Assembly (NCBI RefSeq): GCF_019733395.1
Contig: NZ_JAIHOO010000001.1
Location: 4,196,847 to 4,260,846, forward strand
Length of the DNA: 64,000 nt
Direction: 5' to 3'
Source: Lysobacter sp. BMK333-48F3
GTDB taxonomy: Bacteria; Pseudomonadota; Gammaproteobacteria; Xanthomonadales; Xanthomonadaceae
Below the pieces are notes generated by a model. That model had not been told where the DNA came from and did no database searches. It saw only the letters and a list, made by a program, of their open reading frames with translations. The position numbers and the translations under genes were made by a program. Every line of letters starts with the position of its first letter. Position 1 is the stretch's first letter. Below, piece by piece: positions 54,373 to 63,984 of this stretch.

Positions 54373-56252
54373 GCGCCCAATCCCCTTGTAGGAGCGGCGT
54401 CGCGGCGGCCGAGGCGCGAGCGTTCGAACCACCACAGCAGGCTCGCGGCGGTCAGCCAGGCCAGGAACCAGGGCCAGGCGGGCATGCGCGCCGGCGCGGT
54501 CGGTGCGAACCAGCGCGGTTGCGCTGGCTCCAAGGCGACCGCCGCCGACGACGGCCGCACTAGCGCCGCGGTCGCCTGGCGCAATTCGTTCGCGCGCAAG
54601 CCCGGCGCCTCGTCCTGGGCGCGCACCACGAACGGCACGCGTCGCGTGCCGTCGACCAGCAGATGCCAGCCGGCCTGTTGCGGCCAGAATCCGGAGCAGC
54701 GCCGCGCGCCGCTGGCCGGATCGGGCAGCAATCCGATCTGGCCGCCGTCTGGCGCGAACACCCGAGCCGAATCGCCCAGCCCGCACAGCACGCTGCGGCG
54801 GTGCTGGCGGAACGGGTCCGATTCGGCGGCCTCGTCGCGCAGCGGCGTTTCGACCGCGTTCGCCCGCGCCAGCGTGGCCACGGCCTGGCTCCACAGCTGC
54901 GCATGCAGTTCGTCGCGCCCGGCCAGCACCAGGCGAAAACTGTCGCCCAAGGTCCATACCGCGACCCGGCCGCGGCCCCGGGCGCGCCAGGCCGCCAACG
55001 CCGCGCCGTCGGCGGCGCGCAGCCAGACCTGCGCCGTCGCCGGCAAGGCCAGCGCCCGCCGGCTCAGCAGCGGCGTCTCGCCAGGCGCTTGCTCCGGCCG
55101 CCGCGGCGCATCGGCGCTGCCGGGCCCCAGGCGCGCCCGCACCGCGGCCTCGTCGCGCGCCTGCGCCGGCCAACGCGCCGGCAGCGCATCCGCGCCGGCG
55201 CCGAGCTCGAAACCGAACCCGCGCCACTGCGCCCGGGTCCGCGCCGACAAGGGACCGGTGACGCGCAACAGCACGCCGAGCCCGTCGCGCGCCGCCGCAG
55301 ACACCGCGGTTCGCGAGGCCTCGCTCAAGCCGTCCCAGGCGCGCTCGTCGACCAGCAGCAGGTCGAAGCCGGCCAGGGTCGCGGCATCGATCGGCAACGG
55401 CGGATCGCCGATCTGCAGTCCGGCGCCCAGCGCGATCTGGCTGTGCAGGCGCACGCCGGCGTCCTCGGCCCAGCGCCGCAGGTACTTCAGCTCCGGATTC
55501 GGCGCGCCGGCGAGCAGCAGCACGCGCGGCGCCGCGTCCGTGGCGACGTTCAACGGCAGCGACAAGGTGTCGACCGCCGCGCCGCGCGCATCGCGCAGGC
55601 GCAGCACGAACTCCACCGGACCGGCCACCCGGGCCAGGCCTTCGAGCCGGAAGCGTCCGTCGCGCGCCAGCGCGATGCGGTCGATGCGCTGGCCGGCCGG
55701 GTCGAGCAGTTCGGCGCTGCCGCCGGCCAGATCGTGGGCGCGGCCGTGCACGGCGAAGACATTGCCCGCGCTGGCCCGCTGCGGCGGCCACCATTCGCTC
55801 AGGCCGCGCGGCAGCGGCGCCGGGACGAAGCTCAGCGCCAGCCCCTGCGCCGCAGCGTGGTCGCGCGGCTCCAGGCCGGCGCCGATCACCCGCAAACGCC
55901 GCGCCTGCGGATGACGGCGCAGGGCCGTGGCCAGGTCCGGCACGCGTTCGCCGTCCAGACCGGGCGGAGCCTCCGGCAGGACCACCCGCGCCGCATCCGC
56001 GGCGAACGCGTCCGGCGCGGCGGCGGCGGTGAGCACGACCAGTTCCGCCTGCGGCGTGCGCAGCGGCGGCGGCGGGAACAGGGTCAGGAACAGCAGCGCC
56101 GCGCACAGCGGTTGCGCGGCCAGCAACAGGCCCAGCCGCCAGGCGCGTGCGCGATGTTCCGGCACGGTGCGGTACTGGCGCGCGAGCAGGCGCAGCACGG
56201 CGACCAGTGTCGCCGATGCCAGCAGGGCGGCGGCCGCGACGCCCGGGTTCAT
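54318..56252 (-). CDS. Membrane protein of the MoxR/Bat-type operon, GATase-like core
   Basis: A 644-residue protein with two N-terminal transmembrane helices (about 5-25 and 40-62) and one near the end (WPWFLAWLTAASLLWWFERS). The large middle part is periplasmic and includes VLLLAGAPNPELKYLRRWAEDAGV and FDLLLVDERAWDGL, the layout of a glutamine-amidotransferase-like fold often found in the last gene of such operons. The final about 30 residues are encoded by a REP fragment and run into the convergent SDR gene, so the original stop was probably lost. It overlaps the next gene by 4 bp. Confidence 0.75.
   Translation of the reverse strand: MNPGVAAAALLASATLVAVLRLLARQYRTVPEHRARAWRLGLLLAAQPLCAALLFLTLFPPPPLRTPQAELVVLTAAAAPDAFAADAARVVLPEAPPGLDGERVPDLATALRRHPQARRLRVIGAGLEPRDHAAAQGLALSFVPAPLPRGLSEWWPPQRASAGNVFAVHGRAHDLAGGSAELLDPAGQRIDRIALARDGRFRLEGLARVAGPVEFVLRLRDARGAAVDTLSLPLNVATDAAPRVLLLAGAPNPELKYLRRWAEDAGVRLHSQIALGAGLQIGDPPLPIDAATLAGFDLLLVDERAWDGLSEASRTAVSAAARDGLGVLLRVTGPLSARTRAQWRGFGFELGAGADALPARWPAQARDEAAVRARLGPGSADAPRRPEQAPGETPLLSRRALALPATAQVWLRAADGAALAAWRARGRGRVAVWTLGDSFRLVLAGRDELHAQLWSQAVATLARANAVETPLRDEAAESDPFRQHRRSVLCGLGDSARVFAPDGGQIGLLPDPASGARRCSGFWPQQAGWHLLVDGTRRVPFVVRAQDEAPGLRANELRQATAALVRPSSAAVALEPAQPRWFAPTAPARMPAWPWFLAWLTAASLLWWFERSRLGRRDAAPTRGLGAQIDCMRPPSTARLTPLT
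54388..54406 (+). repeat. Partial REP unit at the 3' end of a gene
   Basis: GTAGGAGCGGCGTCGCGGC is a truncated copy of the GTAG-type REP. It lies between the stop of the SDR gene and the last domain of the convergent membrane-protein gene, whose reading frame crosses it. Confidence 0.65.
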
Positions 56253-58474
56253 CGTCCGCCCTCCGCCTGCAAGGCCTCGAAATAACGCCGGTCGCCGGCG
56301 TCGCCCGCGGCGCGGCGCGGCACCGTCGCCGCTGGACGCGCCAGCACCGGCCACAACAGGGCGCGCAGTCGCGCCCGGCAGTCGCTGCAGTCGCCGCGCT
56401 GGCGCAGCGCATCCAACGCGGCCGCGAACGCCAGCGGATCGCTCACCCGCTCCGGATGCGCGCCGAGCCAACGCTCCAGGGCGGCGTAGTCGACCGGCGC
56501 CGCGGCGGCGCCCGGCACCGGCTGCAAGGCCTGCCACAGGGCCGCCGGCAAGGGGTCGGCGGCGGTCGCCGCGACCAGCGGATCGGCGCGCCGCGCCAGG
56601 CCGGCGCGGTCGCCGCTCAGGCGACGGGAGAAGTCGATCGGCGGCAGCTCCGGGCCGACCCGGGCCAGGTAGATCCGGTCCGCCTGCTGCACCTGCTTGA
56701 TCAGGCGCAGGGCGCGATAGGCATACGGCAGCGCTTGTTGCGGCCGGCCCTGGCGCAGTTGCAGTTCCGACTGCCACATCTCGTCCAGCGCCGATTTGAG
56801 CAAGGTCCGGGTCTTGGGGTCGAGCAAGGTCGCGGCCTCGGCGATGTCGTGGGTGTGGCCGAACTGCTCCAGCACCGAGCCGGCTTCGCCGAAGCGCTGC
56901 GGCACCGGGTCGTGGGTGTGGCCGTCCTCGCCGGCCGGCGCCGGTTTCGCTGTCGCACCGTCCGCGCCGGGTGCGGCTGGGTGCCCGTCGTGGGCGCCGC
57001 CTTCGTGCGCCGCGGCGTCGTGCTCGGTCTCATTCGCGTCGTTGGTCGGCAAGCTCGGCGCGCCTTCGGATTCCTCGCCCAGGAACTGGCCGTAGCGCAA
57101 GCGCAGCAGGCGCTGGTCGACGCCGATCGCGTCGGAACGCTGGACGAAGCGTTCGCCGTCGAGCTTGCGCCGCTGCGCGATCAGCGCTTCGGCGTCGATG
57201 ATGATCTGGCGCTGGCTGCGGAAATACGCCGGCATCACCGTCTTGACCAGCCCTTCCACCCCGGTCGCCTCGCTGCCCTGCTCGGCCGGCCAGCGCAGGA
57301 TCAGGCTGGCGCTGCGCACGCTCTGCGCCTGCGGGCGGCGGTTGTCGTCGACGCTGAGCTGCACGATCAGGTCGTCGCCGCGGGCGAAGCCCAGCGCGGC
57401 CAGGTCCAGGCGCAGCGCGTAGCGCTTGGCGGCCGCGCCGCCGCGGCCGGGCACGCGCAGGGTCTGCTCGCGAAAGGCGATGTTCTCGCCGCTGCCCTGG
57501 GCCAGGGTCACGCGCAGCGTGGCGTAGGCGGCCAGGCCATAGTCGTCGCTGGCGTCGAAGGCCAACGGCCAGTGGCGCTGGCCGGGCTCGACCAGGCTGA
57601 GGCTGCGTTCGGGCTCGATCGTCCGCAGTTGCGGCGGATGGTCCGGTACCACGTCGAGCCGGTGCAACCGCTGCGACTGCGTCGCCGGCGCGCCGCGGGC
57701 GACGATCCGGTACAGCGCCGAACGGGCCAGCGTGCCTTGCCCATGCCAGTCGCCGTCCGCGCCGCGTTGCAAGGGCAGCCGCCGGCCGTCGAGGAAGGCC
57801 AGCTCGGCGGTTTGCGGTTGCGGCGCGAAACGCAGCCGCCAGCGCAGGCTCGAGCCTTCGGCGATGCGCCCCTGCAGGCCGGGTTCGTCGCGCGCCGGCA
57901 GGCCGGTGTAGGCCGGCGGCTGCACGCGCAGGTTCTGCGCCAGCAGGCGCGGCTGCCCCGGCGCGGCGGCGACCGCGGGCGCCGGCGTCAAACCGCCTTC
58001 GCTCGGCGCCGCCGGGGTTCGCGGCCACAACAGCGCGGCGGCGGCGAGGGCCGCAGCCGCCAGCCCCGACAGCGCTATCCATCGCCGCGACCAGGCCGGA
58101 CGCAGATCGGGCGCCGGTCCGGCGGCCAATCGCGCCTGCAGCCGCGCTTGCTGCAGGCGCTGCAGTGGGTTGAGATCTTGCTCGCGCGCGAACAGCAGCT
58201 CGGCGCTGTCGTCCATGTCGCGGCGCAGACCGTCGAGCCGTCGCGTCAGCCAGCGCCGGTCGAGCGCGGCGGCGGCGCGCCAGGCGAACGCCGACACGAT
58301 GCCGGCGGCGACGACGAAGCCGAGCGCGGCGACGGCGGTACCGCAAACGCGCCACAAGCCGGCGGCGAGCGCCGCCGCCCACGGCAGCCCCAGCGCGGCC
58401 CGGTCCAGACCGCGACGCCAACGCGCCGCACGCCAGGCCCGGCGCAGCCGCAGCTCGGCCGCAGCGGCGCTCAC
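56249..58474 (-). CDS. DUF4175-like large membrane protein
   Basis: A 741-residue protein with transmembrane helices near residues 30-70 and 155-175, then a long extracytoplasmic region. Sections such as RRLDGLRRDMDDSAELLF, PPAYTGLPARDEPGLQGRI and SDDYGLAAYATLRVTLAQGSG are typical of DUF4175 proteins, which have repeated beta domains and helical C-terminal parts. A His/Glu-rich linker (HEGGAHDGHPAAPG, EDGHTHDPVP) precedes the C-terminal helices. It starts at a GTG that overlaps the upstream stop (GTGA). Probably part of a membrane complex with the BatA-like protein. Confidence 0.78.
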   Translation of the reverse strand: MSAAAAELRLRRAWRAARWRRGLDRAALGLPWAAALAAGLWRVCGTAVAALGFVVAAGIVSAFAWRAAAALDRRWLTRRLDGLRRDMDDSAELLFAREQDLNPLQRLQQARLQARLAAGPAPDLRPAWSRRWIALSGLAAAALAAAALLWPRTPAAPSEGGLTPAPAVAAAPGQPRLLAQNLRVQPPAYTGLPARDEPGLQGRIAEGSSLRWRLRFAPQPQTAELAFLDGRRLPLQRGADGDWHGQGTLARSALYRIVARGAPATQSQRLHRLDVVPDHPPQLRTIEPERSLSLVEPGQRHWPLAFDASDDYGLAAYATLRVTLAQGSGENIAFREQTLRVPGRGGAAAKRYALRLDLAALGFARGDDLIVQLSVDDNRRPQAQSVRSASLILRWPAEQGSEATGVEGLVKTVMPAYFRSQRQIIIDAEALIAQRRKLDGERFVQRSDAIGVDQRLLRLRYGQFLGEESEGAPSLPTNDANETEHDAAAHEGGAHDGHPAAPGADGATAKPAPAGEDGHTHDPVPQRFGEAGSVLEQFGHTHDIAEAATLLDPKTRTLLKSALDEMWQSELQLRQGRPQQALPYAYRALRLIKQVQQADRIYLARVGPELPPIDFSRRLSGDRAGLARRADPLVAATAADPLPAALWQALQPVPGAAAAPVDYAALERWLGAHPERVSDPLAFAAALDALRQRGDCSDCRARLRALLWPVLARPAATVPRRAAGDAGDRRYFEALQAEGGR

Positions 58475-59658
58475 GGCCCGCCTCCGCTGCGCGCCCGTGT
58501 GGCCCGCCAGCGTTCCAGCAACGCGACCAGGGCGATAGCTACAGCCAGCCACGGACCCAGGTCCTGCGGCGGCAAGACCGCGGCGACCGCGCCGGTGCGC
58601 GGCACGACATCGCCGGCCCGCGCCCGCGTCGGCGGCGGCGAAGACGGTTGGAACAAGCCGCGCAAGCCGGCGACGAAGCCGGGCTCGAGCAGTTCCGGCC
58701 ATTGCGCCGGCGACAACGGCCGGGTCAGACGCAGCAAGCGGCCGCGACCGTAGTGGCCGCCCTGCGCCAGCACCGCGCCGGCGGCGTCGCGCCACAAGGC
58801 AGCAGGTTCCGGCGCGGCATCGGCCGGCCAGTCCGCCTGCGCATCCAGCAACACGGTGGCGCCCTCGCGCGCGCGCGCCAGGACCGTCGCGGGTACCGCG
58901 CCGGGCGCGAGCCAGATCAATCCGTTCGAGGCCTGCGGCCAGGATGCCGAGAGCGGCGCGACATCGGCTCGCGCGTCGGCCGGCGCGGTCGCGCTCCAGG
59001 CCATCAGCGCCGCGCGCAGGTACGGAAGCGCCGAAGCGCGCTCGGGCGCATGCCGCAACGCCGGCGGCGCGACGGCCGCCAGCGCGACCATCGGCGGCGA
59101 CGGCGAGGCACCCGCGGTCGCGTGCCAGCCGATCCGCCGCGACAGGCGCAGCCGTTCTGCGTCCAGTCCGCCCAGACGCTCGGGCACGAACACCTGCAGC
59201 GCGGCCTGCGCCGGCAGGCGCGCATCGAGTTCGCGCAACAGGCTGGCGGTCGCCGCCGTGCCTGCGTCGGCGGGCGGGACGACAGCTTCTTCGGCGACGG
59301 CGGGAAAGCCCGGGATCAGCCAATGCAGGCCTGCGCCCTGCGCGGCTGCCGCGGCACGCGCCGCTGCCAAGTCCGCGCCCGGGGCCACCGCCACCCAAGC
59401 GCGTGCGCTGTCGGCGCCCGACAACACCGGCCGCGCCAGCCACAGCGCCAGCAGGGCCAGCAGCAACAACCGCAGCAACAGCAGCGGCCAATCGTCGAAG
59501 CGGATCCGATGGCGCGGTTTCGGCCGTTGCCGCAACCAGCGCAGCGCGGCGAACTCGGTCGGGCGCTGTTCGCTGCGCCGGGCCAGATGGATCAGCAAGG
59601 GCAGGACCCAGGCCGCCAGCGCGGCCAGGCCCAAAGGCAGCAACAGCGCCAGGCTCAC
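58471..59658 (-). CDS. BatA-like membrane protein
   Basis: A 395-residue protein with the BatA N-terminal signature: hydrophobic LALLLPLGLAALAAWVLPLLIHLARR, then TEFAALRWL, a second helix (LLLLRLLLLALLALWLARPVL) and a C-terminal helix. The middle resembles a degenerate von Willebrand A or GATase-like fold without an obvious metal site. Such proteins accompany MoxR ATPases. GTG start overlapping the upstream stop (GTGA). Confidence 0.8.
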   Translation of the reverse strand: MSLALLLPLGLAALAAWVLPLLIHLARRSEQRPTEFAALRWLRQRPKPRHRIRFDDWPLLLLRLLLLALLALWLARPVLSGADSARAWVAVAPGADLAAARAAAAAQGAGLHWLIPGFPAVAEEAVVPPADAGTAATASLLRELDARLPAQAALQVFVPERLGGLDAERLRLSRRIGWHATAGASPSPPMVALAAVAPPALRHAPERASALPYLRAALMAWSATAPADARADVAPLSASWPQASNGLIWLAPGAVPATVLARAREGATVLLDAQADWPADAAPEPAALWRDAAGAVLAQGGHYGRGRLLRLTRPLSPAQWPELLEPGFVAGLRGLFQPSSPPPTRARAGDVVPRTGAVAAVLPPQDLGPWLAVAIALVALLERWRATRARSGGGP

Positions 59659-60548
59659 GCGCCCTCCGCTGCGTCGCGGCCGCCGAACAGCCGCCGCAGC
59701 GGCAGGTCCAGTTCCTGGTCGAGCACGTATTCGGCGCGGCGGATGCCGCAGGCCTGCAATCGCGCGTCGATCGCCTGGCGTGCTGCGGCGAAGCGGCGCA
59801 GGAACTCCTCGCGCAGCGCGGCGCCGTCGCCGAGCAGTTCCTCGCCGGTTTCCGGATCGCGGAAGCGGTGCCCGCCGCGGTATGGGAAGTCGCGCTCCTC
59901 GGCGGTCAGGATGCGGATGCTCAGCACTTCGCGCCGCGCCGCGGCCAGCCGCTCGGCGACCTCCAGCGCGGCCTCGTCGAAGCCGTCGCCGAGCATCAGC
60001 ACCAGGTCGCCGGCGCCGATCCGCTCCCACAACGGCCGCAGCCGTTGCGGCGCCGGCCAGCGACCTTGCGCGCGCAAGGCATGCAGTTCCAGCCACAGCC
60101 GGTCGCGCTGGCGGGTGCCGGTGGCCGGAGCGATCAGGCGCAGGCCGTCTTCCTGCAGGGCGATCAAGCCGAAACGGTCGCCCTGGCGCAGGGCCAGCTC
60201 CGCCGCGCACGCGGCCAGGGCCTTGGCCGCATCGAGCCGGCTCCAGTTGGGACGGGCGGCGTCGCCCTGCCCCATCGAGGCGCTGGCGTCGACCAGCAGC
60301 CACAGCGCCAGCGGACTTTCGCGCTCGGCTTCGCGGACGAAGAAGCGGTCCGAGCGCGCGTACAACTTCCAGTCGATCTGGCGCGGCTCGTCGCCGGGCT
60401 CGTAGGCGCGGTACTGGGCGAATTCCAGGCCGGCGCCACGGCTGCGGCTGCGGTGCTGGCCCAGTCCGTGCGCGCCGACCGCGCGCCGCGAAACCAGGCT
60501 CAGACCGCGCAGGCGCGCCCGCACCGCCGGCGGAATCAGCTCGCGCAT
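59655..60548 (-). CDS. DUF58-family von Willebrand A-type protein
   Basis: A 297-residue DUF58 protein. The signature RAYEPGDEPRQIDWKLYAR is present at about 46-64, followed by a von Willebrand A core with a MIDAS-like DASASMGQG (DxSxS) in LWLLVDASASM. It would bind a metal-dependent ligand and act with the MoxR ATPase, which is encoded 8 bases upstream. ATG overlaps nothing but is closely spaced. Confidence 0.9.
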   Translation of the reverse strand: MRELIPPAVRARLRGLSLVSRRAVGAHGLGQHRSRSRGAGLEFAQYRAYEPGDEPRQIDWKLYARSDRFFVREAERESPLALWLLVDASASMGQGDAARPNWSRLDAAKALAACAAELALRQGDRFGLIALQEDGLRLIAPATGTRQRDRLWLELHALRAQGRWPAPQRLRPLWERIGAGDLVLMLGDGFDEAALEVAERLAAARREVLSIRILTAEERDFPYRGGHRFRDPETGEELLGDGAALREEFLRRFAAARQAIDARLQACGIRRAEYVLDQELDLPLRRLFGGRDAAEGA

Positions 60549-60556
60549 GCGCCGGC

Positions 60557-61573
60557 TCAGGCGTCCGGCGCGGGCAAGGCGCGCAGCAGCACCGCGACCA
60601 CATCGTCGGCGCTGCGCGATTCGGCCTCGGCGGCGAACGACAGCAACAGGCGGTGGCGCATCACCGGCGCGGCTAGGGCGATCACGTCCTCGCGGGTCGC
60701 GGCCAGGCGGCCGTGCAGCAGGGCGCGGGCTTTCGAGGCCAGGGCCAGCGACTGGCCGGCGCGCGGGCCGGCGCCCCATTTCACCCATTGCCGGACTTCG
60801 GCCGGCGCGCCGTCGCCCGGCCGGCTGGCGCGCACCAGGCGGGTGATCCAGCGCAGCAGGTCTTCGCTCAGATGCACCTCGCGCACCCGCGCCTGCAGCG
60901 CCAACAGGTCGGCGCCGTGCATCACCCGCGGCACCTGCGCGCCGTGGCTGCCGGTGGTCTGGCGCAGGATGTCGTGTTCTTCGTTCTCGCTCGGGTAGCC
61001 GACCCGGATGTGCAGCAGAAAGCGGTCGAGCTGGGCTTCGGGCAAGGGATAGGTGCCGGCCTGTTCGAGCGGGTTCTGGGTCGCCAGGACGAAGAACGGC
61101 GCCGGCAGCGCGTGGGTGGTGCCGGCGTAGCTGACCGTGCGTTCCTGCATCGCCTCCAGCAACGCGGCCTGGGTCTTGGGCGGGGTGCGGTTGAGTTCGT
61201 CGGCCAGCAGCAGATGGGTGAAGATCGGCCCGGGCTGGAAGCGGAAATGACGATGGCCGGTGCCGTGGTCTTCTTCCAGCAACTCGGTGCCGAGCAGGTC
61301 GCTGGGCATCAGATCGGGGGTGAACTGGACGCGCCGGAACTGCAGCTCCAGCGCCTGCCCCAGCGAACGCACCAGCAGGGTCTTGCCCAGCCCGGGCACG
61401 CCCTCGAGCAGGCAATGGCCGCCGGCGAGCAGGCCGATCAGCAACTGCTCGACCACCTCGTCCTGGCCGACGATCGCCTGCGCGATCGCCCCGCGCAACT
61501 CGCCCAGCCGCTCCAGCAGCGCCTGCAACCCGACTTCGCCGCCCACTTCGTCCGCTACCGCCTTGGTGTTCAT
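60557..61573 (-). CDS. MoxR-family AAA+ ATPase
   Basis: A 338-residue AAA+ protein. Walker A is GVPGLGKT (58-65), Walker B LLLADELNRTPPKTQ, and sensor 1 FFVLATQNPLEQAGTYPLPEAQ; the C-terminal lid ends with the helical RLVRASRPGD... block. MoxR ATPases work as chaperones for metalloenzymes or envelope complexes. It is the first gene of the five-gene operon down to 54.3 kb, and has its own 295-base upstream region filled with repeats. Confidence 0.93.
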   Translation of the reverse strand: MNTKAVADEVGGEVGLQALLERLGELRGAIAQAIVGQDEVVEQLLIGLLAGGHCLLEGVPGLGKTLLVRSLGQALELQFRRVQFTPDLMPSDLLGTELLEEDHGTGHRHFRFQPGPIFTHLLLADELNRTPPKTQAALLEAMQERTVSYAGTTHALPAPFFVLATQNPLEQAGTYPLPEAQLDRFLLHIRVGYPSENEEHDILRQTTGSHGAQVPRVMHGADLLALQARVREVHLSEDLLRWITRLVRASRPGDGAPAEVRQWVKWGAGPRAGQSLALASKARALLHGRLAATREDVIALAAPVMRHRLLLSFAAEAESRSADDVVAVLLRALPAPDA

Positions 61574-61663
61574 GTCTGGTCCCGATTCCTACTGCGTCAA
61601 ATGCAACGGCAAGAGCAAAAGCAAGAGCAACAGCAAATCCCCCGCATCCGCTGCGCGGACGCC

Positions 61664-61864
61664 GCCCCCTTTGTCAAAGGGGGCAAAGGCGCGAGCGCTG
61701 GCCGCAACCGCCAGGCCCTTAGCCTTTCTCGCGCCTTTCCCGCACTTTTCTCGCGCCTTTTCCGGACCTCTGCCTTGCCTTTGCCTGCGCCTTCGACCGC
61801 GCCCTACGATTCCCTATTCCCTATTCCCTATTCCCTATTCCCTATTCCCCATTCCCCATTCCCG
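61664..61864. repeat. Hairpin and ATTCCC heptamer array before the MoxR operon
   Basis: A hairpin GCCCCCTTTG-T-CAAAGGGGGC (61664-61684) is followed by eight tandem 7-bp units, five ATTCCCT, two ATTCCCC and one ATTCCCG (61809-61864). The array ends 5 bases before the end of the DUF4159 gene. No gene fits in the gap 61574-61868. Copy number of such heptamers is usually unstable. Confidence 0.85.
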
Positions 61865-61868
61865 GCTC

Positions 61869-62570
61869 TCACCCCATCAACGCATACATCACTATATTGA
61901 CCGCGAACTTGGTGTTGTCCTCGGCCAGGAAGCGCTTGTTGCGCCAGTCGTAGTCCCATTCGCAGCCGTAGTCCTTGTTGCTGTACAGCACGCCCAGGCG
62001 GCCGTCGATCTCGATGCCCTGCAGGTAGTCGTGAACCAGGTCGTCGCCCCAGCCGTTGAGCTCGAAGCCGGTCGCCGGCGGACCGTCGAAGACGAAGAAG
62101 CTGCGGTAGAGAGGATGGTTCTTAGGCAGGCGCTTGAGCGCCTTGCGGCCGAAGATCGACGCCATCTGGCTTTCGAACGAACGCGCGAACAGACCGTCGA
62201 TGTCGTGGTTGCAGTCGTCGACGAAGACGAAGCCGCCGTTGCGCACGTAGCGCTCGAAATTGCGCCGTTCCTCGGGGTTGAACTCGACCAGCTTGTGCCC
62301 GGCCAGGTAGCAGAACGGCGCGCCGAGCATCTTCGGATCGGACAAGGCCAGCACGTGTTCCTTCGGGTCCACCCGCAGATCGGTGTAGTCGACCAGCGCG
62401 GTGATCAGGTTGGCCGGCATGCGCTGGTCCACGTCCCAGTCGCCGGAGTCGTACTTGAGCCGGGTGAACCAGAAGTCGTAGTCGGCCGCGGCCCGCGCCA
62501 GCGGCGAGCGCGCCAGCCAGGCCCCGGCCAGGCCGCCGGCGAGCAGGCGCAGGAAGGCGGCGCGGTTCAT
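61869..62570 (-). CDS. Exported DUF4159 protein
   Basis: A 233-residue protein with a twin-arginine-free signal (RAAFLRLLAGGLAGAWLARSPLARA; Ala cleavage near 26). The mature part is DUF4159: DYDFWFTRLKYDSGDWDVDQR, LSDPKMLGAPFCYLAGHKLVEF, NGGFVFVDDCNHDIDGLFARSF and YCxWD-like DYGCEWDYDWRNKR. Such proteins are linked to MoxR/DUF58 clusters, which fits its place just before the ATPase in the same direction. Function unknown. Confidence 0.88.
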   Translation of the reverse strand: MNRAAFLRLLAGGLAGAWLARSPLARAAADYDFWFTRLKYDSGDWDVDQRMPANLITALVDYTDLRVDPKEHVLALSDPKMLGAPFCYLAGHKLVEFNPEERRNFERYVRNGGFVFVDDCNHDIDGLFARSFESQMASIFGRKALKRLPKNHPLYRSFFVFDGPPATGFELNGWGDDLVHDYLQGIEIDGRLGVLYSNKDYGCEWDYDWRNKRFLAEDNTKFAVNIVMYALMG

Positions 62571-62649
62571 CGCCGCCCTCGCCCGCCGGCGCGCGAGGGC
62601 CGGGACGGTCCGCGATGCCGCTGCGGCGAACCGTCCCGCACCGCCATGC

Positions 62650-63984
62650 TCAGACCGCGTCCGAGAGCGAGGTGAAGGTGAAATCGCGCAGCTTCATCGG
62701 CGGGATCATCATCACGAAGTTGGACTCGTCGCCGGCCACGCGCACCGGGCGGCCGAGCTCCTCGATGTTGTTGAGCATGATCACCGGCGATTCGTTGAAG
62801 CGGAAGTTCTTCACCGGATGCTTGATGACGCCGTTCTCGATGTAGAAGGTGCCGTCGCGGGTCAGCCCGGTCAGCAGCACGGTCTGCGGATCGACCAGGC
62901 GGATGTACCAGGTGCGGGTGACCAGGATGCCCTTCTGGGTGCCCTTGATCAGCTCGGCGGTGGACTTGTCGCCGCCGGCCATCAGCAGGTTGCCCGGCTG
63001 GCCGACCGCCTTCTTGCCCTGCTTCTGCGCCCAGTAGCGCGAATAGCCCAGCGCGGCGATCTTGCCGTTCTCGACCACCGCCATCTTCTCGCGCGGCAGG
63101 CCCTCGTTGTCCCAGGGCAGCACCGCGGCGCGCACGTCCCAGGGATCGGCGCTGATGTTGACCCGGCTGTCGTAGACCTGCTCGCCGAGCTTGTTGCCGC
63201 CGCCCTTCTTGGACAGGAAGCTGCGGCCTTCGTCGGCTTGACGCGCGTCGAAGAAGCCCATCATGAACGAGATCAGCCCGGCGGCCGCGGCCGGCTCCAG
63301 GATCACCGTGTACTTGCCCGGCTCCAGCGCCTTGGCTTCGGCCGATTCGGTGGCCTTGCGCATGGCGATGCGGACCTCGCTGTCGGCCTTGAACTCGGCG
63401 GCGTCCTTGAGGTTGCGGCCGACCCAGCCCGAACCGCGGCCGTCGTCGGTGCGCACGGTGCAGGTGTAGTTGAAATTGGTCGCCTTCTGATAGCCGAAGT
63501 TGCCGTTGCTGTTGGCGATCGCGACGAAGCTGCGGCCGTCCTCGAGGAAACCGGCGGCGGTCAGCTTGCCGGCGCGGCAGGGCGCGATCGAGTCGGACGC
63601 GGCCTTGGCGCGGAACTCGGGATCGATCGCCGCGGTGGATTCGCTGAAGGTCGGGCTGGGCTTGTAGTCCTGCTTGCCGATCGCCGGCACGAACTCGGGA
63701 TTCTCCGGCGCCAGCCGGGCCAGGTCCTCGGCGCGGCGCACCACCCGCTCCAGCGCGGCGTCGTCGAACTCGTTGATCGTGGCGATGCCGACGCGCTTGC
63801 CGAACGCCACCTGCACGGCCAGGTCGACGTTGCTGACGATGCCGCTGGTGGACACGTCGTTGAGGGCGAAACGGATGTTGCCGTCGACCGACCCGGTCAG
63901 GGTCGCGGTGCACTCGTCGGCCTTGGACAGGGCGATGACCTTGTCGAGGATGGCCTTGGCTTCGGCTTCGGTGAAGATGCTCAT
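62650..63984 (-). CDS. TldD/PmbA-family protein (TldE-like, no zinc motif)
   Basis: A 444-residue protein of the TldD/PmbA modulator family. The N-terminal half (LNDVSTSGIVSNVDLAVQVAFG) and C-terminal half (TWYIRLVDPQTVLLTGLTRDGTFYIENG) match the family layout, but the HExxxH motif of the catalytic TldD partner is not seen, so this is probably the TldE-type subunit. TldD/TldE heterodimers degrade unfolded peptides or mature peptides such as microcins. The TldD gene would be expected just beyond base 64000. AGGAG precedes the start. Confidence 0.85.
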   Translation of the reverse strand: MSIFTEAEAKAILDKVIALSKADECTATLTGSVDGNIRFALNDVSTSGIVSNVDLAVQVAFGKRVGIATINEFDDAALERVVRRAEDLARLAPENPEFVPAIGKQDYKPSPTFSESTAAIDPEFRAKAASDSIAPCRAGKLTAAGFLEDGRSFVAIANSNGNFGYQKATNFNYTCTVRTDDGRGSGWVGRNLKDAAEFKADSEVRIAMRKATESAEAKALEPGKYTVILEPAAAAGLISFMMGFFDARQADEGRSFLSKKGGGNKLGEQVYDSRVNISADPWDVRAAVLPWDNEGLPREKMAVVENGKIAALGYSRYWAQKQGKKAVGQPGNLLMAGGDKSTAELIKGTQKGILVTRTWYIRLVDPQTVLLTGLTRDGTFYIENGVIKHPVKNFRFNESPVIMLNNIEELGRPVRVAGDESNFVMMIPPMKLRDFTFTSLSDAV

